64,000 nucleotides of DNA. Source: Anastrepha obliqua (taxonomy: Eukaryota > Arthropoda > Insecta > Diptera > Tephritidae). Position 1 is the first letter of the stretch, and each line of letters opens with the position of its first letter. The stretch lies in assembly GCF_027943255.1 (NCBI RefSeq), contig NC_072892.1, positions 31,953,792 through 32,017,791 on the forward strand, in the 5' to 3' direction. Position numbers and translations under genes: made by a program. The notes beneath the pieces are model-generated. The model saw only the letters and a list, made by a program, of their open reading frames with translations. It did no database searches and was not told the origin of the DNA. This document shows positions 36,246 through 46,841 of the stretch, piece after piece.

Positions 36246-39200
36246 TTACAGCTTCTTCAGGTAGGCAGCACACTTGACTGCGCTGCTGACCTGTCCTGTG
36301 TTGAGGAGATTCAATTTCTTGTGCTTTGCACGGAACTTCCTCACGTAGGCGTCGATGAGATTTTTGATTTTGTGTGGATTTATCTCGCCCGAACGGCTAT
36401 GACAGATCTGGAGATGAGAAAGTATTGTAAAAATGTAATGATTAAATTAAGTTGAAAAATTATTGGACTTTGTCATTTTTTCACAAACCTTTGGCACAGC
36501 TCGTCGCATAATTTCCTTGTAGTCATCTTTTGTAATTTGTTTCTTGTTGAAACGCGGCTTCAATACCAATTTAACTTCTTCCACAACACGTTCCTGTCGA
36601 TTCAGCTTCCGTAAAAACTATTAATGAAAGAAAATTAATTAATTAATTAATTAATGAAAGAAAATAATATTGAATACTAATTATTTTTGGTGAATCCAAA
36701 GGCATTTAAATGAAAATAGCGTTAGTTATACAGTATTTACGAATTGTGTTTAGTTTTAGGTCTCTTCTATTCGCCACTTCTCTGCTCCGACTCACTTGAC
36801 GAAAAATTTTTATGTGAAAGCAACAACAAAGTTGTCGAGCAAGATGCGCCGTTAGCGAGTTATATATATAATATATACAGTAGGTTCTGTTTTTATGCGG
36901 CTTTTTTTTATGCGGTTTTGAAATAGTGCGGTTTTTTTTAAATTACAAAATGCATGTCGACCTATCGGGAATTGTACATATAAACAAGATTCTAAACCAG
37001 CTAAGCAAAAACTCATCACAGATTCATGCGGTCTATGGAACGTATCTATAGTTATAATATGGGACTAGTGCTCTTTTTTATGCGATTTGATTACATTATT
37101 TCAGATTTATGCGGTTTTAGCATTTGAAACGTATCTATAGTTTTACTATAGAACTAGTAGCTTTTTTTATGCTGTTTCTTGCGGAACGTATCTACCGCAT
37201 AAAAACAGAACCTACTGTATATACAATTGTCGCTTACACCCTTTTTGGGTGTTTGGCTGAGCTCTTCCCCTATTTGTGGCGTGCTTCTTGATGTTGCTCC
37301 ACAAATGAAGGAACCTGCAGTCTTAAGCCGACTCCGAATAGCAAATGGCTTTCTATGAGAAGATTTTTCATGGCAGAAATAGAAATACTCTCGGAGGTTT
37401 GCCATTGCCTGCCGAGAGGCGACCGCTATTAGATAAAACTGTTTCTTAATTTTTATGTTTCACGGAGATTCGAACATACGCACTCCGAATAGTAGTCACG
37501 CACCAACCCATTTCTCTATGGCGACCGGTGTTTATACCTCATAAAACTGAAATAACTCATTATTTTATTAAAAAAATGTAATTTTAGGCCTTGGTGAAGA
37601 TTTTAAATTTGAGACCTTTTAGCAAAATTTTAAAGGCGAATTTGACAGAAAAAGCTGATGGACTGGCATCACTTGGAGTGTGCTTACGAAAAAACTGAGA
37701 TTGTGTTAGTGATATACGAAGAAATCAACCAATGGCACTTCGTTGCCGTCTAAACAACGACTGATTGCGTGGTGAACAGATTTTTAGAGGTGTACTACCT
37801 AGCAGCACTTATTCCGCTTTGAGCGAATTTGACAGATATGTCGACGTCATTCGTTTTGTCTTTCACAAAATTTAGCTTTAGCTTAGTGAAAGTTTTTTTT
37901 TCACCATACTTAATGAGCAAACCTGATAGCTATCATCCTTGGACTGATTGGACGAGTGTGTGAAATGATCGTGCAGAATTCGGCAGAATGGCGTGGCAGC
38001 CGAAGTCCCCCCACAATTTCCTTTTTCACTATAGTTAAAGAGCAAACCTAGTAAATCCAAGATATGTTTAATTATACCAGTTGCTTCATCTATTCGCCAC
38101 TTGTTAACGCTCGGGGCAAAGAGGAGGGATTTTATGTGCATTTGCAAATTAGATTTTCCTAATTTTTGTTTTTTCCTAGATTTACAACTAGATTTGTATA
38201 ACAGAATAAATCGAAAATATGAATGTGACTCGTATTAGAATTTTTCGCATTTTATAAGATTTTTCATAATGATTTTTATGCATATTTACGATAAGCAATA
38301 TACGATAAGCGGCTAGAATTTAAGTGTGCTCTGCCCGATCTACGAGGAGGGCGATTATGCAATCTGTGCCAACTACCAACTGATTGCACTTCATACGCCA
38401 AGTCTTGAAAAAGACCCATGAAAGGAGAATCCGCACACAACATATTTTTGTCGATTTTAAACCCTCATTCGACAGCACGAAAGGGAGTTGTCTATATGCC
38501 GCACTATCTCAATTTGATATCCTCGCAAAACTATTACGGCTATGCAAGGTGATGCTCAATACCAGCAGCGCCGTCAGAATCGTTTAAGACCTCTCCGAGG
38601 CATTTGATACCAAACGAGGTTTTAGACAGACAGACACTTTCATGTGATTTCTTTCCATGATGCAAGAGAAGCTTGTGCGAGCCGCAGAACTTAAACGCTC
38701 AGGAACAATTTTTTATAAGAGCGCACAATTGTTGGCGTATGCCGAGGTATTGACATCATCGGGACTTAACAACCACGCAGTTAGTTCTGCCTTCTCCAAA
38801 CTGGATAAGGAGGCAAAGCGAATGGGTCTGGTGGTGAACGAGGACAAACCGAAGTACTTCCTAGGCGAAGTACAATAGGCGCACTCATGTATCGGCACCC
38901 ACGTCACTGTTGCCAGTTATGATTTCGAGATTGTAAGAGACTTTGCTTATTTAGGAAGCAGCATTAACACCGATAATAATATCAGGTTTGAAATCCAACG
39001 CAGAGTCTCTTTTGACAAGTGCTCTATGCTACTTTGAACTAAGTAGGCAATTGAAAAGTAAATTCCTCTCTCGACGAACGAAACTAATACTCTACAAGGC
39101 TCTCATCATGCCCGTCGTAACGTATGGTGCGGAAGCTTGGACAATGACAATATCCGATGAGGCGTCCCTTGGAGTGCTTCGAGAGAAAGATTATTCGGAA

Positions 39201-42200
39201 AATGTTTGCACCTTTGCACTTTGGCGACGGCGTGTATTGCAGGCGATGCAACAATGAGCTGTATGAGCTTTACGACAGCATAGACATGGCGCAGCGAATA
39301 AAGATCCAGCGGCTCCGCTGGCTGTTATGTTGTCCGAATGGATAAGAACGCTACGGCTCTGAAAAGTATTCAATGTGCTGGTAGGAGAGGAAGAGGAAGG
39401 CTTCCTTTGCGTTGGAAAGATCAGAAACGATTGCCAAAACAATGTGAGAACAAATACCCAGTACCGAACTGCTGAGTTGGGTTGAGAAGGTTCGAAAATA
39501 TTGTAATATCTCCACTATTTCTTTCATCCACAATAACCCCAGAAAAATACGAGCGATTTTATCAACTAGATAATGTAATATAATTAGTATATATTAAAAA
39601 GTACAATGTTGTTGTTGTAGCAGCATAAACACTCCCTGTAGAAGGTGTTTGGAATACTACTGGAGTGACAGTCCTAGTCCGCATATAAATCCCGGTCGTT
39701 TCGGAAACATCGTGGAAACGAGAGTACAGTGTGTTTAAGTTGGGTTGAAGATCTGGATCTGGATCTGATTGTTAAGGATAGTGATAGCATATAATTTGGC
39801 TTTTGAGTGAGCTCAAGTTCGAGGGCCGTTTGAAAATTTTGTGCAAAGTCAGAGAGATGGCACTACTGGTGCGTATCGAGGCTATGTTTAGTAAGTAACA
39901 TTTCACAAACCAGGTTTCAGCCAGATTGGTATATTTTTTTGCGTTTCACATTCGTTTGGATCGAAAACGCACCAGCTCACGCCTCAGCAGTTGTGATTGC
40001 AAAATTAATGGAAATGGGCTTCCAACTGGTTTCACATCCCCTCCTATTTTTCAGACTTGGCTCTCTCGGGTCGTTCGGACTACTATTTGTTCCCCAATTT
40101 CAAGAACTGGCTGGCGAGAACAATATCTTAATCAAAAGAGGAGGTGTTTGCAGAAACGAATGGCTATTTTTCAGTCTTGGACAAATCCTATTATATTATT
40201 CGGCAGCGATCAAAAAACTAGTACAGCGTTGGACGAAATGTATAAGCATAAAAAGGGGCTATGCTGAAAAATATAAAAGTTTACCCCAAACAATTAAGTA
40301 GTTTTTATTTTTGTACGGATTTTTCAAACGACCCTTGCATTTATTTATTGACTTTGGACTCTGAGAATTTGGCTGGCCAATACTGTACTGTCTGGAGGGA
40401 GGGTGCTACTTGTTGCCATCGACGATGGGGGAGTTCACAAAAATATGGAGTTCGCTTTGCTTAAATACCATTGAGACTATTTGGGGTATTCTTATCGGGC
40501 TGATAATCGGCAATTTTCAATTGTTGAGAATTTCTTTACTCAAATTAAAAAAAAATAACTAATGATTATAATAGTGCACTCAAGCTAAAACCGGATATTT
40601 GAATTAAGAATGCACTAAATCAAATTATAAAAAAGTTGTTGTTTTTGAAGGATATTGACTTCATTATTTACGCAGAAAAAAGAAATTGTTATAAAAATAT
40701 GATTACGCTGCATTTCTATTCCATTGCCAATTAAAAGAGCGCTTATTCAAGTACAATATTACTCAGAGCCATTGGTTCGATACCCAACTTGTTGCAGCAC
40801 ATTCTTTTAATTGTAAAGATTTTGCTATACTTATATCTATATAAATACAGTGGCGCGAATAACTGAGTGCATTTTGTTTCGAGTTAGAGTTTTTTTGTTA
40901 TTTTTCTTTTAAATGTGCTTAATATTTTAACCAAATTATCATAAATTAAACTGCAAAAAAAAAAAAATTTACAAATTCAATATATTTCTATATCCTTTTT
41001 CAACTTTTTAATTTGAACTTTTTTAAAATTTTCGCATATGCAGTAACATAGCTCACGAAATTTGAGTAAAATAAGTGCAATCGCAAGGACTTTAAACCTT
41101 TCCTGTTAAATCGTAAAAATCAGTGCCGCCAAAATATCATTAAAAGGAAAGGAAACCTTTCCGGGATCATTAGAGGTGAGACCAGTAAAAATATATACAT
41201 ATTAAACACAATAAATCAGTTTCAACGAATTCTGAGTTTTCCAATATCCATATATTTGTATATATATATGCATATAACTCCGAAAAGCTAAATTTGCTCC
41301 GACTTCTGGTACTTTAGAGAAATTGGCTGATCCCAAAGGGTAAACTAATCTTTTTCATATAAAAATGTATTTCTTGTGGAATAAAATGCGCAAGACCGCT
41401 TGCAAAAAATATTAAAAAAAAAAAATTAGCTCCAGATTTTATAAATTGCACTTGCAACATGTCGAAAACAATATTAAACAACGCGATTTTTAGCCGCTTG
41501 AAATTTGCACTTTTGGACTAAACTTTAAGGGGCTACGAAGCTGTATACTCAAAGTGTTTCTAAAAATTTAAAAAGTTCGAAAGTTTGAATTATATGATTT
41601 TGTTTCAAGAATGAAACACATTTAAAGAAAAAATATTAGCAAACATGCGTTATCTCGAAAAACATTTGATATATTTAAAAAAATCATCATATACTAAATT
41701 TTGCTCACCACTGTCCTTTAAGTACATATCTATGTTATAAACGCAGAGTAGCATGTAACGGTTTCGTGAGTTCGAAAAATGTGTAGCAAAGGTTTCATCA
41801 GCCTGATGAGAATTATGTAACAAGAGTAACAGTTTCGACAGGTTGGGTCCAGAGGGAGAGGGGTGTTAGGTCGGCAAGTTTGATGGAGCATGTGAAAAGG
41901 TGGCCAGTATCGTGCGGTGTGCCTTTACATGCTGGACATATGTTGGGTATGTCGGGGTTGATTCTAGATAGGTAGAAGTTTAACCAGCTACAATATCCAG
42001 AACGTAATTGCGACCAATTTAAGCGGGTCTCACGAGGCAGCTGAAGCTCTTCGTCTGAGATGGGTGGTGGTTAGACTCTGATGACAGAATCTGGAGGTCG
42101 GAAGTTTAGGAAGGTGGTAAGAGACTTCCGATGAATATTGTTGTTGTAGCAGCATAAAAATTCCTCGGTACGTAGAACCGATTGACGTGAGAACGTCTTA

Positions 42201-45200
42201 GAATTGTTTGATCTAGTAGTTGTAGTTGGACGGCCGCTGTAGCCGAATGGGTTGGTGCGTGATCACCATTCGGAATTCACTGAGAGGTTGTTGGTTCGAA
42301 TCTCGGTGAAAGCAAAATTAAAAAAAACATTTTTCTAATAGCGGTCGCCCCTCGGCAGGCAATGGCAAACCTCCGAGTGTATTTCTGCCATGAAAAAGCT
42401 CCTCATAAAAATATCTGCCGTTCGGAGTCGGCTTAAAACTGTAGGTCCCTCCATTTGTGGAACAACATCAAGACGCACACCACAAATAGGAGGAGGAGCT
42501 CGGCCAAACACCTACCAGAAGTGTACGCGCCAATTATTTATTTATTTATTTTTAGTAGTTGTAGTTGTGTTTGATCCTGAATCGTCAGTAGAGTCGAGGA
42601 GATGTCTCCTGACTTGTCTCTAAGGTGGGTCAACCTCTAGCAAGTGCTTGCAGGGGTTGTTCCTGCGGCTGCAACTTAGCAAGATTTGCTTGCTAAGCAT
42701 CTTACTACGAGACATCATGAGGCATCCAATGGCTGTCCTGATGGCAGTGTTTTGATAGGCCTGAAGCCTTTCTCACTGAGAATTACTAGTGTCAAGCGAC
42801 CAGACGGACGCAGCGCAATCTAGAATCGATCGGTCAATTGCCTTAAATGTCACCAGCAACATTTATTTGTAACCCTCAAAATTTTGGCACTGCTGGCGGT
42901 CGGTAAATAGGGTCGCCGTGTATTTAGTGGGGGAAAGCTGGAGATTTCTCGCAGTGAAAAATCTGGCGAGATAATCATTCACTTTGGACCACGAGTCATC
43001 TATGTCATTGCCAGACGGCATTATCGAACAATCACCAACATATTATAGAAAATCAATGAAATTTCTGCTAGTGGTTGGGAAAGTTTCGAAATGCGGTAGT
43101 TGAAAAGCAAGGGTGAAAGGACACCTCCTTGCGGCGTAACTTGATTTATCTCCCTCTGTTTTGAGCTTTGGTCTCGAAAAATGACTGACTATCGCCGACC
43201 TCTTCAGTCCTGATGCGAGGGTCCACTCTTGGATATCATCTAGCAGCGTCGAATGGCTGGCTGTATTGAAAGCCTTCAACAGGTCCTACGCTACTAGGAC
43301 AGTTCTCCCGCAGAGGCGGTTTTGGCTAAGTTCGCGATTAACCTGCGTGTTCATGGCGGTGAGTGCTGTGATGGTACTGTGCACTCTACGGAAGCCATGC
43401 TGATGTATAGCTGGGGTCAGGTGTTTCGTAAAGAGCCGGAGTAGAAAGGCCTAAAGTGTCCTCACTACTAGGAGAAAGAGAGTTGCGGACGATAGGACTC
43501 CCCTTGTTTGGCGGCTTCCCCGGTTTCAATAGTGGGACCACATTCAAGACAGGTTCGAATGCAACAAATCGTGATGGGCGTTAAAGTCACCAAACTAAGA
43601 AGGCATCAGACATTGCAGGAATTGCAATCAGGTTCCTAGATACTCTGGCCTGATACACGAATTGCTTGAGAGACCAAGAGCTGCTGGTTGACTCACACGG
43701 GAGTTGGAGAGGGTGCAGAAAGCGCTGATGGCGAGAGTAACATATGACCACAAACGAGGTGGACCATCTTAAGAAAGCACCACCCCATTGCACTGATTAC
43801 CTCTAACTGAAGTAAAGTTTAGGTAGAGCCGTATTTGGTATTCAGCGGAAATAAACTACGAGTGCAGTCTTAGGCTCAATGTCAGCCCTAAAAAAGTATT
43901 GGGAGCAGCCTTGCTGCATGGAGCTGCTCCAATAACGGCAGGCGAGGGATGAGGTTCAGCGACAGGGTTAGTTTACTGGAGCGACTTTTAAAGTAGGGGT
44001 CATTGAGAGTATAAGTGATAGTTGACTTACTTTAAGGGGTAGTCAGATTAAAAAAAAAAATGGGTTTTGTTTTTGCATTTGCTTTAAGTATAATATCTTA
44101 AAAATAATGTGTGAAAATTTGAAGTGAATCCGTCAAATATAATACTTTTCGAGTTATTCAACAATTAACAAAGGGCGCTCGGGCGCTCCGGAGTAGTAGT
44201 AAAAACTTTAAACGCGTTTTTCTCAAAACTATGTTTTTTGAACTTGTGATCACTGTAACTTAAAAATCGCTTGGTAAATTTCAATAAAATTTATACTGGT
44301 TTTGAAAAACATAAAGAGAACTCGTGCCTGCTCGAGGGATTTGTTTTTTTTTTCAAAATTTCGATTTTGTTAAACAATTAATTGTCGGTTTTTTGTTTTC
44401 TAAAATTTGAAAAATATTTCCTGAGGCCGCCATAGTGTTAATTTTGGAAAAAAAAGCTTCGGTCATTAATCAATTCGATTATTAATAAAACCAATTTCTC
44501 TTGATTTTAATTCCGATTGATTTTAGATGAGTCTCCTACGACTGGAGAAACGTGCTCCACACAAACAGCGATAACTTTTACAATTACAATTTTTTTTTTG
44601 AAACTTTTCTAAAGTCAACTCGAAAAATGATGTATTAATGCTATGTTTTTATTTTCGTAATAAAGCAATTGACTAGCAAAACAAATTTATTGAAAATCAT
44701 CATTTTTTCGAGCCTTTGACTACCCCTAACCCCTTACGGGAAGTTGCTAATTCCTGCTGTAAAAATGTTTACTGCCAAAAAATCGTAAGCAAGAAAACAG
44801 GCGATTAAAGACAGTTGGAATGTAAACAATAAACAAAGCGACAAACTAATTTTAAAATACAAATTAAAAAAAAAAAGGAATTTAACAGAGAATACGTAAG
44901 TAATGGAGGGATATTAAAGTTTGTTTAGTATAATTAAACCATTCAAATAAGGTGACTGCAGAAAATCGCATCTTCCTGAAGTGGGTTCTGCATGCGATTT
45001 ACGTAATCAAGACTTTTGCTATCTCTATTGAATGGCTTTGATTGCTTTCACTGCTTTTTAAAATCTTCAAATGTTTGTCAAAAAACGAGTGAAAATGCCC
45101 CACTCGTCACAATGGAATGGATTGACGTTATGGCTTTTAAGAAACAAAACTTCTGATTTTATTATACTAGTGTGGGCAAAAAGTAAGGTGAATTTGGTTG

Positions 45201-46841
45201 TAAAATGAAAAATCATTATTTATTCTTGTAAATCAATTTCATCCCCTTCAAAATAATCCCTTCTCGATGAAATACACTTATGTCAACGATTTTTCCAATC
45301 CCCGAAACATACCAAATAGTCCATTTCCGGTATAGCCATCAGCACCTTCTTCGATTCAGCTTTTATCTCCTCAATCGACTCGAAACGCATTCCCCGGAGT
45401 GGTCTCTTGAGTTTCGGGAATAGCCAGAAGTCACACGGGGCCAAATCAGGGGAATACGGTGGTTGCGGAACGATATGCGTGGAATTTTTGGCGAAATGGT
45501 CACGAAGAACGAGTGCAGTGAGAGACGGTGCATTATCGTGATGCAAAACCAAGAGTTGTTGGCCCATAATTCTGGTCTTTTTAGATAAATTGCTTCACGT
45601 AAACGACGCATAACGCTCAAATAATATTCCTTATTAACAGTTTGGCCAGGTGGAAGGAATTCATAGTGCATCACACCACGAAAATCGAAAAAAACTGTCA
45701 TCATGACCTTTATTTTTGAACGACTTTGACGTGCTCTTTTCGGTCTGGCCTCGCCTTTAGCACAATATTCGCTTGATTGGTCGGTTGTTTCAGGGTCGTA
45801 AGCATAAATCCAAGTCTCATCTCCCGTAATGATGCATTTCAGCTTGTCCTGATAGTCTGAAAGCATTGTTTCACACACATCAACGCGACGACTTTTTTCC
45901 AAGAAATTGAGAGTTTTCGGTACCAAACGAGATTTGACTTTTCGTAGGCCCAAATGGTCTTTCAAAATGGTTTTCACAGATCTTTCTGATATTCCGATCA
46001 TACCAGTAAGGTCTTTAACAGTCAACCGACGATTTTTGAGCTCTAACTCCTTCACTTTATTGACGTGTTGGTCATCTGTTGACGTCGATGGTCGTCCGGA
46101 GCGCTCCAAGTCATCAACACGTTCTCGACCCTCTTTGAGTCTTTGTACCACTTATAAACATTTTTCTACGACATGGTCGAATCACCAAACGCCTTCTGCG
46201 ACATGCTAAACGTTTCTGCAGCCGAAATTTCATTCCCCAAACAAAATTTGATGGCACTTCTCTGCTCAATCAAATCAGACATTGTAAAAATCGAAAAATG
46301 CACTCTTGATCGTTTGGTAAACACAAGCGTAAATATATTACTGATAATGACATTCACATGAAAGTTGGCCCAGATGTTATTAACAGTGCTGCCAACTCAT
46401 GAAAAAAATAACTAGAGCGAAATTGTAATCCCGCGAAGTTTGACAAATAAACTCACTTTACTTTTTGCCCACAGTAATATTTCAAAAGTCACAGTATCTG
46501 AATCACGGCGAATCTATTAAAGGTGGTATCGGTAAATCAGCTGATTTGTTTTTTTTTCTTTCGCCGTGTACATGTGGCTGTCAGCCAGAATGAAACAAAA
46601 CAAATTCATTTTTTGTTTTCTGTTTTGCCAATGATTTGTTTGACAATCAAACGTACAAAACATTATTGTTGGTCCAGTGCCACCACCTTTAATGAATGCG
46701 CCTTGATCTGAACACAGCCTTTCTGTTCATCTAAATTGAAAATGTAAAATGTAAAAGCACTTACCTTATCTTTGACTTGTAATTCAACGGCTGAATTTGG
46801 GACATCATCATAAACTTTAATGTGGTCTTCTGTTTTGTTGA
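36246..46841 (-). CDS. PHRF1-like PHD/RING protein, last three exons
   Basis: Three minus-strand exons join in frame: 46841-46765, 36617-36489 and 36407-36246. They read [20 protein letters not shown] then [19 protein letters not shown], then [20 protein letters not shown] followed by [20 protein letters not shown] and end AAYLKKL. The block with KDEYKxIxxxAVxKICHSxSGEI is the C-terminal SRI-like domain found in PHRF1 and SCAF-type proteins, which binds the phosphorylated RNA polymerase II C-terminal domain in the nucleus. PHRF1 also carries PHD and RING fingers near its N-terminus, but these are not in the window, so the gene is partial here; the fly orthologue is probably CG2926. Splice signals are good (AAG|GTAAGT; AATAG and TCCAG acceptors). 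The intron 46764-36618 is 10.1 kb and holds most of the central transposons. The exon at 46765-46841 starts in phase, with two bases of a split codon. Confidence 0.85.
36878..37217. mobile_element. pogo/Tigger-like MITE
   Basis: 340 bp between TA dinucleotides. The ends are inverted copies CAGTAGGTTCTGTTTTTATG (followed by CGG). TA target and a CAGT start are typical of pogo/Tigger. The interior repeats TTTTTTATGCGGTTT-like motifs, and an AACGTATCTATAGTT unit occurs twice. No coding capacity. Confidence 0.85.
37222..37530 (-). mobile_element. tRNA-derived SINE, reverse orientation
   Basis: On the minus strand the head holds AATGGGTTGGTGCGTGACTA and the B box TTCGAATCTCCGTG (37462-37515), followed by the shared body with CAATGGCAAACCTCCGAGAG. 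The first 25-30 bases of the head are diverged. Confidence 0.85.
37578..38045 (+). repeat. GGTGAAAA-ended repeat, copy inside a MITE
   Basis: It begins TTGGTGAAGATTTTAAA, contains ACAACGACTGATTGCGTGGT and GCAGAATTCGGCAGAATGGC, and ends CCTTTTTCACTATAG. It matches the families at 28395-28945 and 51985-52445. An extra segment near 37770-37920 suggests a further nested insertion or duplication: GAGCAAACCT occurs at both 37916 and 38041. Confidence 0.6.
38325..39500 (+). mobile_element. Non-LTR retrotransposon reverse transcriptase fragment
   Basis: Consecutive frames read [20 protein letters not shown] then [42 protein letters not shown] (where the catalytic YADD box would be), [31 protein letters not shown] and finally [15 protein letters not shown]. 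This is a LINE ORF2 reverse transcriptase and its C-terminus with many stops, frameshifts and a 5' deletion. It is inactive and lies in the PHRF1-like intron. Confidence 0.88.
39605..39720 (+). repeat. GTTGTTGTAGCAGC short repeat, copy 3
   Basis: It starts GTTGTTGTTGTAGCAGCATA and carries CTACTGGAGTGACAGTCCTA and ATATAAATCCCGGTCGTTTC, matching the copy at 27793. Confidence 0.7.
39820..40337 (+). mobile_element. Mariner internal-deletion derivative
   Basis: Both ends are present as inverted copies (CGAGGGCCGTTTGAAAA and, reversed, CAAGGGTCGTTTGAAAA), but the element is only 518 bp. The remaining coding part reads [20 protein letters not shown], then VSHPL, and [20 protein letters not shown]: the C-terminal third of a D34D mariner transposase. 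The first two thirds were lost by internal deletion. Confidence 0.8.
40850..41800. other. Unassigned sequence with a possible Tc1-type end
   Basis: CAGTGGCGCGAATAACTGAG after TA at about 40850 resembles a Tc1-like terminus. No partner end or transposase is found downstream. The rest is AT-rich and unrecognised. Confidence 0.3.
42137..42190 (+). repeat. GTTGTTGTAGCAGC short repeat, copy 4 (short)
   Basis: ATTGTTGTTGTAGCAGCATA runs directly into CGTAGAACCGATTGACGTGA, so the middle of the repeat is deleted compared with the copy at 27793. Confidence 0.55.
42229..42552 (+). mobile_element. tRNA-derived SINE, best copy, 15-bp target duplication
   Basis: 324 bp flanked on both sides by TAGTAGTTGTAGTTG (42214-42228 and 42553-42567). 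The head is tRNA-like: an A-box-like GTAGCCGAATGGGTTGG at 42239-42255 and the B box GGTTCGAATCTC near 42294-42305, spaced as in a pol III internal promoter. It resembles a Ser/Leu-class tRNA but is not a functional tRNA gene. The body includes AGCGGTCGCCCCTCGGCAGG, and the tail is (ATTT)n. It is inserted in a jockey-type LINE fragment. Confidence 0.93.
44036..44733. mobile_element. TTAA-flanked MITE, copy B
   Basis: 698 bp with inverted ends (GGGGTAGTCAGA on the left; the right end reversed carries GGGGTAGTCAAAGG inside a short duplicated GGGGTTA). TTAA is on the left (44032-44035) and a mutated TTAC on the right. The inner motif AACTTTAAACGCGTTTTTCT (44204-44223) is the reverse of the motif in copy A. 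Confidence 0.75.
45170..46474 (-). mobile_element. Full-length mariner element
   Basis: 1305 bp, the standard mariner length, between TA dinucleotides (45168-45169, 46475-46476). The inverted ends are GTGTGGGCAAAAAGTAAGGT and CTGTGGGCAAAAAGTAAAGT. It contains a mutated transposase on the minus strand. It lies in the PHRF1-like intron, close to exon 46765-46841, in the gene's orientation. Confidence 0.92.
45230..46282 (-). pseudogene. Mariner transposase (D34D), broken
   Basis: About 350 codons long, as expected. Landmarks: the N-terminal helix-turn-helix region starting [28 protein letters not shown]; the first catalytic block [21 protein letters not shown] with the second aspartate; and [17 protein letters not shown] with the third. 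Lesions: TAG after FGDSTMS (about 46168), a frameshift after WYK (about 46150), a frameshift between NNSW and LHHDNAP (about 45550), and TGA in place of Trp after FGDWKNR (about 45281). All three aspartates remain, but the protein cannot be made. Confidence 0.9.
46506..46705. mobile_element. MITE with GGCGAAT...AAAGGTGGT ends
   Basis: The left end GGCGAATCTATTAAAGGTGG and the right end, reversed, AAGGCGCATTCATTAAAGGT are inverted copies over about 22 bases. 200 bp, no coding capacity. Similar ends are found at 21096 and 22254. It lies about 60 bases from the PHRF1-like exon. Confidence 0.65.

Larger units (their letters stand above)
36757..38140 (+). mobile_element. CTCTTC MITE, split into three pieces by nested insertions
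   Basis: The 250-bp element known intact at 7609-7857 appears here in reverse orientation as three segments: 36757-36865 (AGGTCTCTTCTATTCGCC ... GTGAAAGCAACAACAAAG), about 37531-37577 (TACCTCATAAAACTG ... AAATGTAATTT), and 38046-38140 (AAGATATGTTTAATTATACC ... TCTATTCGCCACTTGTTAA). The gaps hold a pogo-like MITE plus a SINE, and a GGTGAAAA-ended repeat. The order of the segments matches the intact copy. Confidence 0.75.
41830..43990 (-). mobile_element. Jockey-clade LINE fragment
   Basis: The minus strand reads [20 protein letters not shown] then ASGLKRS, with a further block ending near the FXDD-equivalent region; downstream come [20 protein letters not shown] and [20 protein letters not shown]. 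These are the reverse transcriptase and C-terminal Cys-His region of a jockey-type ORF2. Many frameshifts and stops. It is interrupted at 42229-42552 by a SINE with a perfect target duplication, and at 42137-42190 by a short repeat. Confidence 0.85.

Noticed and set aside
40771..40790. GGTTCGATACCC resembling a tRNA T-arm
   Set aside because: No matching A box or cloverleaf upstream.
42229..42320. Possible Ser/Leu tRNA gene
   Set aside because: Box A and box B fit, but the anticodon arm and acceptor pairing are not maintained and it is followed by a repeated SINE body with a target duplication.
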